Under the pieces are notes generated by a model. That model saw only the letters and a program-made list of their open reading frames with translations. It did not search any database and had not been told where the DNA came from. DNA of 64,000 bases, taken from contig CACGNN010000004.1 of assembly GCA_902574355.1 (NCBI GenBank), forward strand, positions 1-64,000. Direction: 5' to 3'. The position numbers were made by a program, and so were the translations under genes. This DNA comes from an uncultured SAR86 cluster bacterium. Its GTDB lineage: Bacteria; Pseudomonadota; Gammaproteobacteria; Magnimaribacterales; Magnimaribacteraceae. Positions 45,842 to 55,383 of the stretch are shown here, piece after piece. Each line of letters starts with the position of its first letter. Position 1 is the first letter of the stretch.

Positions 45842-47248
45842 ATGGCAAAAAAAGAAAAAGAAATAAATCCTCTATGGGGAGGTAGATTTGAATCTGGGAC
45901 TGACGATCTCGCTCAGTCATTTTCTGCATCTATTGATATAGATAAAAGGCTCTTTGAAGTCGATATCCAAGGTTCAATTGCATATGCCGAGATACTAAAT
46001 GTGGCGAATCTAATAAATTCCTCTGAACTAAAAAAAATAAAAAAAGGTCTCAATAAGATTTTAGATGAGATAAACCACGATAAATTTAAATGGGATCCAA
46101 GCCTAGAGGATGTTCATATGAATATTGAGGCAAGGCTTGTAAAAATTGCTGGTACAGCTGCAAAAAAAATTCATACTGGCAGATCTAGAAATGATCAAGT
46201 AGCGACAGATTTAAGGCTATTTCTAAAGAACCAAATAGACGAGATTCTAAATTTAACTATCTTACTTCAAAAATCTTTATTAAAAAAAGCTGACGAAAAT
46301 ACTGATTCTTTGATGCCCGGTCTAACTCATCTTCAAATTGCACAGCCTGTGACTTTTGGGCATCACCTAATGGCATGGTTCGAGATGCTGTCTAGAGATT
46401 ATTCGAGGTTAGAAGATGTAAAAAAAAGAATGGATGTCATGCCATTAGGTTCTGCTGCATTATCTGGAACAAGATTCAATATAGATAGGAAATTTCTTGC
46501 TAAGAAGCTGGGCTTTGAAAAGGTAAGTAGAAATTCTATGGATGCAGTGAGTGACAGAGACTTTGTCCTGGAATTAGCTTCTTCTCTATCAATAGTAGGA
46601 ATTCATCTTTCAAGAATCTGTGAAGAGATAATAATTTGGTCCTCAAGCCAATATAGTTATATTCATCTATCTGATGAAGTGTGTACGGGCTCTTCGATAA
46701 TGCCTCAAAAAAAGAATCCTGATATGGCAGAACTTATTAGAGGAGGTGCCTCCAAAACAATCGCTAATCTTATGGGGCTTCTGTCATTGATGAAAAATCT
46801 TCCATTAACTTATAACAGGGATTTACAAGATGATAAGGAATACATTTTTAGTAGTATAGATTTCACCAAAGATAGTCTTGAATTACTGTCACTAATAATT
46901 GAAGGGATGGAGCCTAATATTGAAAAAATGAAGAGTGATTGTTTTACGGGTCAAATAACTGCAACCGATTTAGCAGACTATCTAGTTGAAAGAGGTATTG
47001 CATTTAGGAAAGCGCATGAAATAGTTGGTAAGATTGTTGCACATGCAGAAAAGAAGAAGGTTCAAATCTTTGAATTGGAAATTTCTGAGTTAAGAAAATT
47101 TTCTAAAATAATAAACGAAGACGTTACAAATTATCTAAATCCTCAGAAAACAATATTATCCAGAAATCAGGTAGGTGGTACGGCGCCCTCGCAAGTTAGA
47201 AAAGAAATAAAAATAGCCAAGAAAGAATTAATCAGGAAGCAACGATGA
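45842..47248 (+). CDS. argH: argininosuccinate lyase
   Basis: ArgH cleaves argininosuccinate to arginine and fumarate, the last step of arginine synthesis. The 468-residue protein begins with the family phrase NPLWGGRFESGTDDLAQSFS, contains KIHTGRSRNDQVATDLRLF, and ends with the fumarase-superfamily signature GSSIMPQKKNPDMAELIRG. Its stop overlaps the lptM start (ATGA), tying it to the lysine operon downstream. Confidence 0.97.
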   Translation: MAKKEKEINPLWGGRFESGTDDLAQSFSASIDIDKRLFEVDIQGSIAYAEILNVANLINSSELKKIKKGLNKILDEINHDKFKWDPSLEDVHMNIEARLVKIAGTAAKKIHTGRSRNDQVATDLRLFLKNQIDEILNLTILLQKSLLKKADENTDSLMPGLTHLQIAQPVTFGHHLMAWFEMLSRDYSRLEDVKKRMDVMPLGSAALSGTRFNIDRKFLAKKLGFEKVSRNSMDAVSDRDFVLELASSLSIVGIHLSRICEEIIIWSSSQYSYIHLSDEVCTGSSIMPQKKNPDMAELIRGGASKTIANLMGLLSLMKNLPLTYNRDLQDDKEYIFSSIDFTKDSLELLSLIIEGMEPNIEKMKSDCFTGQITATDLADYLVERGIAFRKAHEIVGKIVAHAEKKKVQIFELEISELRKFSKIINEDVTNYLNPQKTILSRNQVGGTAPSQVRKEIKIAKKELIRKQR

Positions 47249-47370
47249 ATATTTGCATGAGAATCTTACTATTGTCGTTTATTTTTAACTTGTCTTCCTG
47301 TGGCAATAAAGTTCCTTTAAGGTTACCTGATAATCCTGAAACTTTTTTTTCATACTATGAAAGAAATTGA
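47245..47370 (+). CDS. lptM: small LptM-like lipoprotein
   Basis: This 41-residue protein reads as a lipoprotein signal peptide (MNICMRILLLSFIFNLSSC, lipobox LSSC) and then CGNKVPLRLPDNPETFF. The CGxKxPLxxP motif just after the lipidated Cys is that of LptM (YifL), which binds the LptDE outer-membrane lipopolysaccharide translocon. In E. coli yifL also lies just before dapF. It overlaps argH by 4 nt and lysA by 14 nt, which is why it is easily missed. Confidence 0.85.
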   Translation: MNICMRILLLSFIFNLSSCGNKVPLRLPDNPETFFSYYERN

Positions 47371-48580
47371 AGGACAACTTTGTATTGAAAATATTCCTGT
47401 TATTAATTTAGCAAGAGAATATGGCTCTCCCTTATTTATCTATTCTGCAGAGCTAATTAAAAATAACTTTGAGAAGTATCAAAATGAACTAGGCAGCAAT
47501 GATCTGATTTGTTACGCGGTAAAAGCGAATTCTAATCTTCACATTCTAAAATTATTGTCTGAACTTGGTTCTGGATTTGATGTAGTTTCTGGAAATGAGC
47601 TCAAACGTTGTCTGACGGCCGGTGCAGATAAGAATAAAATTGTTTTTTCTGGGGTAGCAAAGTCAAATGAGGAAATAAAATTAGCGATAGAAAACGATAT
47701 CCTCTCTATCAATATAGAGTCATATGGTGAATTCGAGAGAATAGCAAAAATATCTGAACAACTTAAAAAATCTGTAAATTGTGCTTTAAGAGTTAACCCC
47801 GATATAGCCATTGGCTCTCATAAATATATTGAAACAGGATCAAAAACTTCAAAATTTGGTTTAGATAGCGAATCAGTAAATAAAATATCAGATGAAGCGA
47901 GAGATAATAAACTCGTAAATATAACTTCTGTCGCATGTCACATAGGCTCTCAGATTTCTGACGAAAATCTAATTCTGAAAAGCTTGGATGTAATAAGTGA
48001 AATTGCAAATAATCTTTCATTAAATGGTCATGCCATTAAATTTTTAGATATTGGTGGTGGACTTGGTATCCAATACAAAGACGAAGAAGAGGGAGATCCA
48101 GGAATTTTAATGGCAGGAGTAAAAAATAGATTAGAGGGTAAGGATTATAAGATAATACTAGAACCTGGCAGATCTATCATTGGTTCTGCGGGAATTCTGG
48201 TTACAAAGATAGAGTACATAAAAAATGCAGGTGGAAAAAAATTTGCAATTATTGATGCTGGTATGAATGATTTAATTAGGCCTTCATTATATGAAGCCTG
48301 GCATGAGGTAAAAGAATTAGAAATTAAAGAAATATCATCTGATACTTACGATTTAGCAGGTCCAGTTTGTGAGACTGGGGATATACTTGCCAAAGACCGG
48401 AATCTGAAAATTTTACCAAATGACTTTGTTGCTTTCATGGATGTAGGTGCCTATGGCTCTGTTATGAGTTCAAACTATAACTCTAGACTTAAGCCTATGG
48501 AGTTGCTTGTCATGGATGGTGAAATTGAAGTGATAAGAAGAAAAGAAACATTTGAAGATCTCATAGCTTTGGAATCATAA
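47357..48580 (+). CDS. lysA: diaminopimelate decarboxylase
   Basis: LysA decarboxylates meso-diaminopimelate to lysine using PLP. The 407-residue protein has the PLP lysine in YAVKANSNLHIL, the phosphate loop region GGGLGIQYKDEEEG, EPGRSI, and the substrate motif GPVCETGDILA. It is the second gene of the argH-lptM-lysA-dapF unit and overlaps lptM by 14 nt. Placement beside dapF joins the last two steps of lysine synthesis. Confidence 0.97.
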   Translation: MKEIEGQLCIENIPVINLAREYGSPLFIYSAELIKNNFEKYQNELGSNDLICYAVKANSNLHILKLLSELGSGFDVVSGNELKRCLTAGADKNKIVFSGVAKSNEEIKLAIENDILSINIESYGEFERIAKISEQLKKSVNCALRVNPDIAIGSHKYIETGSKTSKFGLDSESVNKISDEARDNKLVNITSVACHIGSQISDENLILKSLDVISEIANNLSLNGHAIKFLDIGGGLGIQYKDEEEGDPGILMAGVKNRLEGKDYKIILEPGRSIIGSAGILVTKIEYIKNAGGKKFAIIDAGMNDLIRPSLYEAWHEVKELEIKEISSDTYDLAGPVCETGDILAKDRNLKILPNDFVAFMDVGAYGSVMSSNYNSRLKPMELLVMDGEIEVIRRKETFEDLIALES

Positions 48581-48586
48581 TCAGTC

Positions 48587-49378
48587 ATGCCAATAGACCT
48601 TTACATTTACTCAGGACTTGGGAATATCATTGCCATTATTGATTCTTTAAGAAATGATATTTCTATCAATTCAGAAGATGTACTTAAAATATATCAAAAT
48701 CACAAAATAGATTTTGATCAACTGATCATAGTATTGCCCCCAAAAGAGCCTAAAAATGATTTCGATGCAAAAATATTTAACAATGATGGTTCTATTGCGT
48801 CAAATTGCATCAATGGCGCAAGGTGTGTTTCTAAATTTATAGAAGATTACTCTTTATGTGCTTCAAAAAAAGTTAAAGTTAACACTGATGCAGGTATCTG
48901 GTACCTAGAGTCATTGAGTGAAGATAAGTTTTCGGCTTCTTTCGAGTTTGTAGAAGAAATCAATCAGGTTACATTAGATATTGGAGGGCAACAGTTATTT
49001 CTGGACTGTATAGAACTTGGTAATCCTCACGGAGTAACATTTGAAGATAGAGGTTCTAAAATAGATTTCACTGTTATGGGTAAAAAGATACAGACTAATA
49101 AATTATTTCCCGATGGGGTTAACTTTGGTTTAGCAAATAAAGTTAATGATAATGAGATCAATCTAAAAGTTTACGAAAGAGGTGTTGGAGAAACCTTGGC
49201 ATGCGGGAGTGGGGCTTGCGCCGCTGCTGTAATAGGAATATCAAATAAAGCGATGTCATCTCCAGTAAAGGTAAACTTCAAACAAGGAAGCATTTTGGTA
49301 GACTATAAGGTAGGATCAAGGAAAATATATGCTGAAGGTCCTGCAACTTTTTTAGAAGAAATAGAAATCAAAATTTAA
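48587..49378 (+). CDS. dapF: diaminopimelate epimerase
   Basis: DapF interconverts LL- and meso-diaminopimelate for lysine and peptidoglycan. The 263-residue protein has the first catalytic Cys in NGARCVSKF and the second in ACGSGACAAAV. The usual N-terminal HGLGNDF reads SGLGNII, a divergent substrate-loop. The stop overlaps the DUF484 start. Family certain; the loop difference is worth noting. Confidence 0.94.
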   Translation: MPIDLYIYSGLGNIIAIIDSLRNDISINSEDVLKIYQNHKIDFDQLIIVLPPKEPKNDFDAKIFNNDGSIASNCINGARCVSKFIEDYSLCASKKVKVNTDAGIWYLESLSEDKFSASFEFVEEINQVTLDIGGQQLFLDCIELGNPHGVTFEDRGSKIDFTVMGKKIQTNKLFPDGVNFGLANKVNDNEINLKVYERGVGETLACGSGACAAAVIGISNKAMSSPVKVNFKQGSILVDYKVGSRKIYAEGPATFLEEIEIKI

Positions 49379-50040
49379 TGTCAAAAAAATTCATTGATGC
49401 AAAACAAGTAGAAGAATTTCTAGTCCTAAACCCTGATTTCCTTTCGAGCAATCCCCATATATTAGATTCAATAGAAATAGTTCATAAAACTGGCGGAGCA
49501 GTTTCTTTGATTCAAAAACAAGTTGAAGTTCTTAGAAAGAACTACGAATCTACCTCTGGAAACTTACTTGAATTGCTTGAAATAGCTAAAGCCAATGAAG
49601 GTATTTTCGAAAAAACTAAAGAACTTATCTTAGATTTAATTGTGTGCAAAAACTTAACAGATGTAATCGGAACAACGGAAAGTTCTTTCTCAAAAAAATT
49701 TCAGGCTGATGCCTGTAAAGTCGTGTTCTTTAAAGAAAATCCTAACTTACCTAGAGGCAGAGTTCTTGATGCCAAACAAGCACATAAACAAATAGGAAAA
49801 AAATATAATGCTTCGGACATATATTGTGGTACTTTGGATAAAAAAGAATCGGACTATATTTTTGACAAAAAAACAAAAATTAAAGATTGTGTTTTAGTGC
49901 CCATTAAAAATGCTGATTGCCCTGGAATGCTTGCATTGGGTTCTAAAAATGAAGATACATATTCAAAAGAAAATGATTCTTTATTTTTAGAGTTTGTTGC
50001 AGAAACCCTATCCAAACTTATCGATAGAAACAATTTTTAA
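49378..50040 (+). CDS. DUF484 family protein (GAF-like)
   Basis: The 220-residue protein begins KKFIDAKQVEEFLVLNPDFLS, the DUF484 opening (VxxYLxxHPDFF), followed by a short coiled region and a GAF-like domain ending LDRNNF-like (KLIDRNNF). DUF484 proteins regularly lie between dapF and xerC in gammaproteobacteria (yigA in E. coli), and their function is unknown. It overlaps dapF by 1 nt and abuts xerC. Confidence 0.88.
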   Translation: MSKKFIDAKQVEEFLVLNPDFLSSNPHILDSIEIVHKTGGAVSLIQKQVEVLRKNYESTSGNLLELLEIAKANEGIFEKTKELILDLIVCKNLTDVIGTTESSFSKKFQADACKVVFFKENPNLPRGRVLDAKQAHKQIGKKYNASDIYCGTLDKKESDYIFDKKTKIKDCVLVPIKNADCPGMLALGSKNEDTYSKENDSLFLEFVAETLSKLIDRNNF

Positions 50041-50952
50041 ATGCTTGTTGCAGAAATAAAAGTTTTTCTATCATACTTAGAATCGGTAAAACAATATTCA
50101 CCACACACCCTTAAAGGTTATCAAAGAGATTTAGAAAAGCTATCTGAATATCTTTCCACTAATGACAGACAAGATTGGAAAAATGTAAATGAACATGACA
50201 TAAGAACTTTTATCAATAGCGAAAGGCGAAGGGGTTTAAGCCCTAGGAGTATTCAAAGATTATTGTCTTCTTGTAGAACTTTTCATGAACATTTGCTTAC
50301 TGAAGGAAAAATTAAGTTGAATCCTGCAAAAAATATCGTTTCACCTAAATCGGCTCAACTTCTTCCTAAGGCAATGGATGCTGATTTAGTTCAGAGACTT
50401 TTAGACTTTAAACCAAAAGGAATGATAGAAATAAGAGATAAAGCCATCGCAGAGCTTTTATATTCTTCTGGATTACGGTTGTCGGAAATATGTAAGTTAG
50501 ACCTTCAAGACCTTGATATTAAAGAAAGAACATGTGTGGTAACTGGAAAAGGAAATAAAACTCGTATGGTTCCAGTTGGAACAAAAGCTATTCAGTCTCT
50601 AAGAGATTGGATTATTTATAGAAATGAATTATTAGAATCTAAAGAGACTCAGACGAATGCATTATTTCTAAATAATAAGGGAAGCCGTATTTCTGCAAGG
50701 TCTATTCAACTTAGACTTGAAAAATTATGTCTTCAAAGGGGTCTTCCAGGAATTAATCCTCACATGTTAAGACATTCTTTTGCAAGTCATGTTCTCGAAT
50801 CAAGTGGAGACTTGAGGGCAGTTCAAGAAATGCTCGGCCATTCAGATATCGGTACTACGCAAATATATACAAAATTGGACTTTCAACATCTCTCTAAGGT
50901 TTATGACAAAGCCCACCCACGAGCAAAAAAAGGAGCTAAGAATGACAATTAA
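50041..50952 (+). CDS. xerC: site-specific tyrosine recombinase XerC
   Basis: XerC, with XerD, resolves chromosome dimers at dif. The 303-residue protein has an N-terminal SAM-like core-binding domain (YSPHTLKGYQRDLEKL) and the catalytic domain with Arg in SSGLRLSEI, the HMLRHSFASH box, the GHSDIGTTQIYTKLDF box with the Tyr nucleophile. Location after dapF-DUF484 fits XerC rather than XerD. Confidence 0.95.
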   Translation: MLVAEIKVFLSYLESVKQYSPHTLKGYQRDLEKLSEYLSTNDRQDWKNVNEHDIRTFINSERRRGLSPRSIQRLLSSCRTFHEHLLTEGKIKLNPAKNIVSPKSAQLLPKAMDADLVQRLLDFKPKGMIEIRDKAIAELLYSSGLRLSEICKLDLQDLDIKERTCVVTGKGNKTRMVPVGTKAIQSLRDWIIYRNELLESKETQTNALFLNNKGSRISARSIQLRLEKLCLQRGLPGINPHMLRHSFASHVLESSGDLRAVQEMLGHSDIGTTQIYTKLDFQHLSKVYDKAHPRAKKGAKNDN

Positions 50953-51634
50953 ATCAATATCTTTTGATCTAGATGATACTTTTTGGCCCCTTATGCCGAC
51001 TATTATGGAGGCTGAAAAAAATTCTAGGAATTGGATTAAAGATAATTATCCAGGGGTCCTAAACTCCCTAACTAAAGAAGCGAGTATACAGATAAGAGAT
51101 AAACTTCTAAGAACTGATCCAAGTTTAATTAATAGATTATCTGAACTTAGACTCAAGATATTCTATGATGCCAGCATTAGATCAGGATATAACAATGATG
51201 AATCGCAAAGCATGGCTGAAGGTGCATTTAAAATATTCTTTGAAGGACGAAATAATGTGACTTTCTATGATCATGTGATCTCAACTCTAGATATATTAAA
51301 AGATGACTACTCTCTAGGTGTCATAACAAATGGAAATGCTGACCTTGATATGATAGGGATATCAGATTATTTTGACTACATTCTTTCTCCGGCAGAGCTA
51401 AATACTCATAAACCCAATCCAGAAATGTTTGAAGCAGCGCTAGAAGCTACAGGTCTGGAAGCTAAAGAAATATGCCATATTGGGGACCATCCAATCAATG
51501 ATGTGCAGGCTAGTTATGATTTCGGCTGCAAACCTATATGGTTCAACGAAAATGAAGGAGAATTAGAATTAGATATTCAGGTACCTAGTTTTTCTGATTG
51601 GAGAAAATTACCTGCCTTGCTGAAAACTATCTAA
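50942..51634 (+). CDS. yigB: HAD-superfamily phosphatase YigB-like
   Basis: I chose the ATG at 50942 (AAGGAG 7 nt upstream) because the HAD motif I SFDLDDTFWPL then lies at the N-terminus. This 230-residue protein also shows motif II VITNGNADLD, the Lys in LNTHKPNPEMFEAAL, and motif IV IGDHPINDVQAS. E. coli YigB dephosphorylates FMN, among other substrates. It overlaps xerC by 11 nt and its end overlaps the cupredoxin gene by 4 nt on the other strand. Confidence 0.9.
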   Translation: MTIKSISFDLDDTFWPLMPTIMEAEKNSRNWIKDNYPGVLNSLTKEASIQIRDKLLRTDPSLINRLSELRLKIFYDASIRSGYNNDESQSMAEGAFKIFFEGRNNVTFYDHVISTLDILKDDYSLGVITNGNADLDMIGISDYFDYILSPAELNTHKPNPEMFEAALEATGLEAKEICHIGDHPINDVQASYDFGCKPIWFNENEGELELDIQVPSFSDWRKLPALLKTI

Positions 51635-52218
51635 AGCTGAGAAAGATATTGCTCTAGTCTCGTACCATTCATAATAAAAGTTGCTTTTTGATTGGAAGCC
51701 GCCTCTTTTACTTCTGCCATGTTAACAGCTTCACCAACTTGTATAACACCTACCATAGCCATCATTACGTGAGGATCGCACTGATACACATAGACTCCTT
51801 CTTTGTCTAGTTTCACTGAAATATCCTGACTCAGAGCGCCAGCCCAACTATCAGCTCCAGTAGGAATCATCCCAGACATAGAAGCAGAGTTATGAGAAAG
51901 ATCAGTAGCTTTAAAGTGAATTGTATCGCCTACAGAGACTTTGATCACAGCAGGTTCAAAAACCATAGTTCCATCAACACCTGAATTTAACATTTTGACT
52001 ATATGTTCAGATCCTTCAGATAGCTCGATTTTGGGTAAATCATTTAAAGGAGCCGTGGCTTGAGAAGCTGCAGGAGCAGTCGAACCACAATCCTGTCCTT
52101 CTAAGCAAATAGATCCTACAGGAGCAATCCTCATTTCAATTGCCTTTTTAGCTTCTGAGGCGCTGAGGCTCAACACAAAACCGATTGTTAGTATCAAGAA
52201 GAATTTTGAATATTTCAT
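51631..52218 (-). CDS. periplasmic type 1 copper protein (plastocyanin/pseudoazurin-like)
   Basis: The 195-residue protein has a signal peptide (MKYSKFFLILTIGFVLSLSASEA) and a C-terminal cupredoxin domain. Copper ligands are His in LSHNSAS, then Cys, His and Met in YQCDPHVMMAM. A 45-residue linker with ATAPLND lies between. It likely carries electrons in the periplasm; the partner is not visible here. Confidence 0.88.
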   Translation of the reverse strand: MKYSKFFLILTIGFVLSLSASEAKKAIEMRIAPVGSICLEGQDCGSTAPAASQATAPLNDLPKIELSEGSEHIVKMLNSGVDGTMVFEPAVIKVSVGDTIHFKATDLSHNSASMSGMIPTGADSWAGALSQDISVKLDKEGVYVYQCDPHVMMAMVGVIQVGEAVNMAEVKEAASNQKATFIMNGTRLEQYLSQL

Positions 52219-52291
52219 ATATTATAGTTTTCTGAAGATCGGGCGGGCTGCATTATAAAACAATAAAACTAGGTAGTCTTGAAAAATAGGG

Positions 52292-53473
52292 CTAAAACGC
52301 AGGTATATCTGTTTGTGTTCGTCCCAAGATCAGGGCGTGTATATCGCTAGTTCCCTCGTAAGTATTGACAACTTCTAAATTTACCATATGCCTCATAATT
52401 GGATACTCGTCTGATATTCCATTTCCTCCAAGCATATCTCTAGATTTTCTAGCTATCTCAAGTGCTTTTCCAGTTGAGTTTCGTTTTATTAGTGAAATTA
52501 ATTCTGGAGAGATATTGTTGTCATTCATTAATTGGCCTGCACGATAGCATCCTTGCAATCCAATACTTATATCAGTCTGCATATCAGCTAACTTTAATTG
52601 AATAATTTGATTGGAGCCAAGAGGCCTATCAAATTGTTTTCTATCCATCACGTAATCTCGAGCAGTATGCCAGCAAGTTTCGGCTGCACCTAGAGCTCCC
52701 CAAGCAATTCCGTATCTTGCATTATTTAAGCAACTGAACGGTCCTTTGAGACCTTCAATGTTTGGAAGCATCTGACTATCTTCAACAAACACTTCATCCA
52801 TAACTATCTGACCGGTAACAGAGGCCCTTAATGCTAATTTTCCTTCTATCTTTGGGGCACTAAGTCCTTCCATGCCTTTTTCAAGAATAAATCCTTTTAT
52901 TTTTCCTTCATCATTCTTAGCCCAAACAACAAAAACATCTGCAATAGGACTATTTGATATCCACATTTTTGCGCCACTTAATGAGTAACCACCATCGACA
53001 CTCTTTGCTCTTGTTATTAAACCACCAGCATCTGAGCCATAGTCTGGTTCTGTCAAACCAAAGCAACCAATCTTTTCACCTTTGGCTAAGGATGGTAAAT
53101 ATTTCTCCTTTTGTTCTTCAGAGCCAAAAGCATAAATAGGATACATAACTAAAGAGGATTGAACACTCATCATAGATCTATAACCAGAATCAACTCTTTC
53201 TACTTCCCTCGCTATTAGCCCATAACTCATATAGTCAACACCTGGGCAATCATAGCCTTGTATAGTTGAACCCAATAAGCCTACAGAGCCCATTTCTTTA
53301 AATATTGCAGGATCAGTTTCCTCACTCCTAAAGGCTTCTCTAACTCTTGGCAAAAGCTTTTCTTCAGCAAATTGATGAGCGGTATCTCTCACCATTCTTT
53401 GGTCATCAGACAGCTGCTGCTCAAGCAAAAAAGGATCCTTCCAATTAATTGATTGCCAAGTGTTACTGCCCAT
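52292..53473 (-). CDS. acyl-CoA dehydrogenase, glutaryl-CoA dehydrogenase type
   Basis: The 393-residue flavoprotein matches glutaryl-CoA dehydrogenase: the N-terminal [34 protein letters not shown], and catalytic Glu in [16 protein letters not shown]. GcdH oxidises and decarboxylates glutaryl-CoA to crotonyl-CoA in lysine/tryptophan breakdown. It is alone on the minus strand beside the cupredoxin gene; electron-transfer flavoprotein genes are not in the window. Confidence 0.88.
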   Translation of the reverse strand: MGSNTWQSINWKDPFLLEQQLSDDQRMVRDTAHQFAEEKLLPRVREAFRSEETDPAIFKEMGSVGLLGSTIQGYDCPGVDYMSYGLIAREVERVDSGYRSMMSVQSSLVMYPIYAFGSEEQKEKYLPSLAKGEKIGCFGLTEPDYGSDAGGLITRAKSVDGGYSLSGAKMWISNSPIADVFVVWAKNDEGKIKGFILEKGMEGLSAPKIEGKLALRASVTGQIVMDEVFVEDSQMLPNIEGLKGPFSCLNNARYGIAWGALGAAETCWHTARDYVMDRKQFDRPLGSNQIIQLKLADMQTDISIGLQGCYRAGQLMNDNNISPELISLIKRNSTGKALEIARKSRDMLGGNGISDEYPIMRHMVNLEVVNTYEGTSDIHALILGRTQTDIPAF

Positions 53474-53547
53474 ATTTACTCCACGAATAAAAGAAGGGGC
53501 ATAATATCAGGGCTGGTGTATTAATAAAATAGATATTGAGATAGATA

Positions 53548-53553
53548 TATAAT
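53548..53553 (+). promoter_or_regulatory. -10 box of the tRNA-Arg promoter
   Basis: A perfect TATAAT lies 7 nt before the mature tRNA 5' end. A good -35 is not seen. The transcript would have almost no leader. Confidence 0.5.
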
Positions 53554-53560
53554 CTATTTT

Positions 53561-53635
53561 GGGCTAGTAGCTCAGCTAGGATAGAGCGTCTGCCTCCGGA
53601 GCAGAAGGTCACAGGTTCAAATCCTGTCTAGCCCA
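53561..53635 (+). tRNA. tRNA-Arg, anticodon CCG
   Basis: The acceptor stem GGGCTAG/CTAGCCC (7 bp), D-stem GCTC/GAGC, anticodon stem TCTGC/GCAGA with loop CTCCGGA, and T-stem ACAGG/CCTGT with loop TTCAAAT all fold. The anticodon CCG reads the rare codon CGG. The 3' CCA is not encoded (A then TTC). It is followed by a hairpin and the foreign-looking deacylase gene. Confidence 0.97.
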
Positions 53636-53649
53636 TTCATAATGATAAT

Positions 53650-53675
53650 TAACTTTTTAAAAAAGTTAGTTTTTT
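53650..53675 (+). terminator. terminator after tRNA-Arg
   Basis: TAACTTTTT (53650-53658) pairs with AAAAAGTTA (ending 53668), followed by GTTTTTT. It lies 15 nt after the tRNA and fits an intrinsic terminator. Confidence 0.75.
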
Positions 53676-53738
53676 ACTCTTTTTTTTGCTGGAGTGAGCT
53701 TACTTTCTTTGTATATACTATGTTTTAGAGGGTAAATT

Positions 53739-55379
53739 ATGCAACATGATCTAATAATAAAAAATGGAACTATCATAGATGGAACTGGCTCAGATGCTTA
53801 TTCTGGAGACATCGCAATCAAAGATGGACTTATAACTGAAATTGGGGAAGTAAATGGAGAGGCAGCTGAGATCATTGATGCTGAAGGTATGACAGTTTCC
53901 CCTGGCTTTGTTGATATCCATACTCACCTGGATGCCCAAATTGGCTGGGATCCTCAAATGACTCCTATTTGTTGGCATGGCGTCACCACGGCTTTGATTG
54001 GCAACTGTGGACTCACTTTTGCTCCTTGTAAACCTGATGATGTAGAAATTCTCGCTGGTATGATGGAAACGGTAGAGGATATTCCTAAGCAAGCCATTCT
54101 CTCCGGACTTCCTTGGAATTGGGAGCACTATGGTCAATACCTCGATATGTTGGAAGACCTTAAACCTTCTCTGAATGTTGCTGGTCTCGTTGGTCATTGT
54201 GCTGTTCGCTATTACGTCATGGGGGATCGATCGTTTGATGAGCAAGCAACTGAAGCTGAAAAGCAACAGATGGCTAACATTGTTGAAAAAGCAATAGAAG
54301 ATGGTGCCGTTGGATTTTCAACTAATCGTTACGAACCGCACAAAGCCCCGGATGGCCGTTCAATTCCAGGAACCTTTGCAGAATGTTCTGAGCTTGTTGA
54401 AATTGCAAAGGTTGTAGGGCCTCGAGATGGCTTAATGCAGCTTGTTGGTGCAGATGCAGAAGTAATGAAGTCAGTCGCTGAAACCGAAGGTAGTAGAGTC
54501 TTATTTAGCTATGGTTGTTCAGGAGAAGAAGGATCGGGAACTAAGGCTGCAATGAATCTTGATGAAATGAATACAGAGGGTCGCAGTATCACCGGTACCA
54601 GTCATACACGTGGATCTGGTTATATGTTCGGTCTCCAAGCCGGGCTGCCTATTCAAGGACCAACATGGGATGTGTTACGAGAAAAAGACTTTGAGGGTAG
54701 ATTAAAAGCCATCAATGATGAGACTTTTTGTGAGGCGTTAATAGCAGAAGCTCAGGAACCGAAATCTTGTCAGATTCCTTTGCAAAAAGTCTATTTTCTT
54801 GGACTAGAAGATACACCCGATCACAACTCCGCACAAAATCTGATTGAATTATCAAAATCTGCTTCTGAGCATTGGTCTGAAACTTTTTTACGTCTAACAA
54901 GAGATAGTCAAGGTCGTGGTCTTTTCAACTGGCGCATGTTTAGTACCAACCTTAAAGAGCAAGGAGATCTTTTCTCTAGCGAAAATCTGATTCCTGGACT
55001 TGGCGATGTCGGCGCGCATGTCTCTCAAATTATGGATGGGGGATGGGCAAGTTTCATACTATCTCATTATGTACGTGAGACAGGTGTATTTACCCTTCCT
55101 CAAGCTATCAAGCGTATGACAGCTGATCCGGCGGCGGTGATTGGCCTCAAGGATCGAGGCACTTTAAAAACAGGAATGAAGGCAGACATCAATGTGTTTT
55201 GCCCTAAAGAGGTAAGTGAGTTACAACCTGTATTAGTCAATGACTTTCCAGGCGATGCACCACGATATATCCAAAAGTCACGAGGCTTCAAAGCAACGAT
55301 CGTGAATGGACAAGTGAATGTTCTAGATGGGGAGCCTACAAATGCTCGTGCCGGTCAGGTACTAAGACATTCAGCTTAG
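53739..55379 (+). CDS. N-acyl-D-amino-acid deacylase (amidohydrolase)
   Basis: The 546-residue protein is a binuclear-metal amidohydrolase of the D-aminoacylase/dihydroorotase-like group: N-terminal beta segment (IIKNGTIIDGTGSDAYSG), metal motif GFVDIHTHLDAQIGW, GVTTALIGNCGLTFAPC, and the C-terminal PAAVIGLKDRGTLKTGM. It would hydrolyse N-acyl-D-amino acids. AGAGGG lies 6 nt before the ATG and TATACT at 53714-53719 is a possible -10. Of 21 Arg codons, 17 are CGN and only 4 AGA, opposite to neighbouring genes; recent transfer is likely. Confidence 0.88.
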   Translation: MQHDLIIKNGTIIDGTGSDAYSGDIAIKDGLITEIGEVNGEAAEIIDAEGMTVSPGFVDIHTHLDAQIGWDPQMTPICWHGVTTALIGNCGLTFAPCKPDDVEILAGMMETVEDIPKQAILSGLPWNWEHYGQYLDMLEDLKPSLNVAGLVGHCAVRYYVMGDRSFDEQATEAEKQQMANIVEKAIEDGAVGFSTNRYEPHKAPDGRSIPGTFAECSELVEIAKVVGPRDGLMQLVGADAEVMKSVAETEGSRVLFSYGCSGEEGSGTKAAMNLDEMNTEGRSITGTSHTRGSGYMFGLQAGLPIQGPTWDVLREKDFEGRLKAINDETFCEALIAEAQEPKSCQIPLQKVYFLGLEDTPDHNSAQNLIELSKSASEHWSETFLRLTRDSQGRGLFNWRMFSTNLKEQGDLFSSENLIPGLGDVGAHVSQIMDGGWASFILSHYVRETGVFTLPQAIKRMTADPAAVIGLKDRGTLKTGMKADINVFCPKEVSELQPVLVNDFPGDAPRYIQKSRGFKATIVNGQVNVLDGEPTNARAGQVLRHSA

Positions 55380-55383
55380 AATA

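Noticed and set aside
53790-54266. Minus-strand open frame inside the deacylase gene
   Set aside because: It lies opposite a gene with complete amidohydrolase motifs and has none itself.
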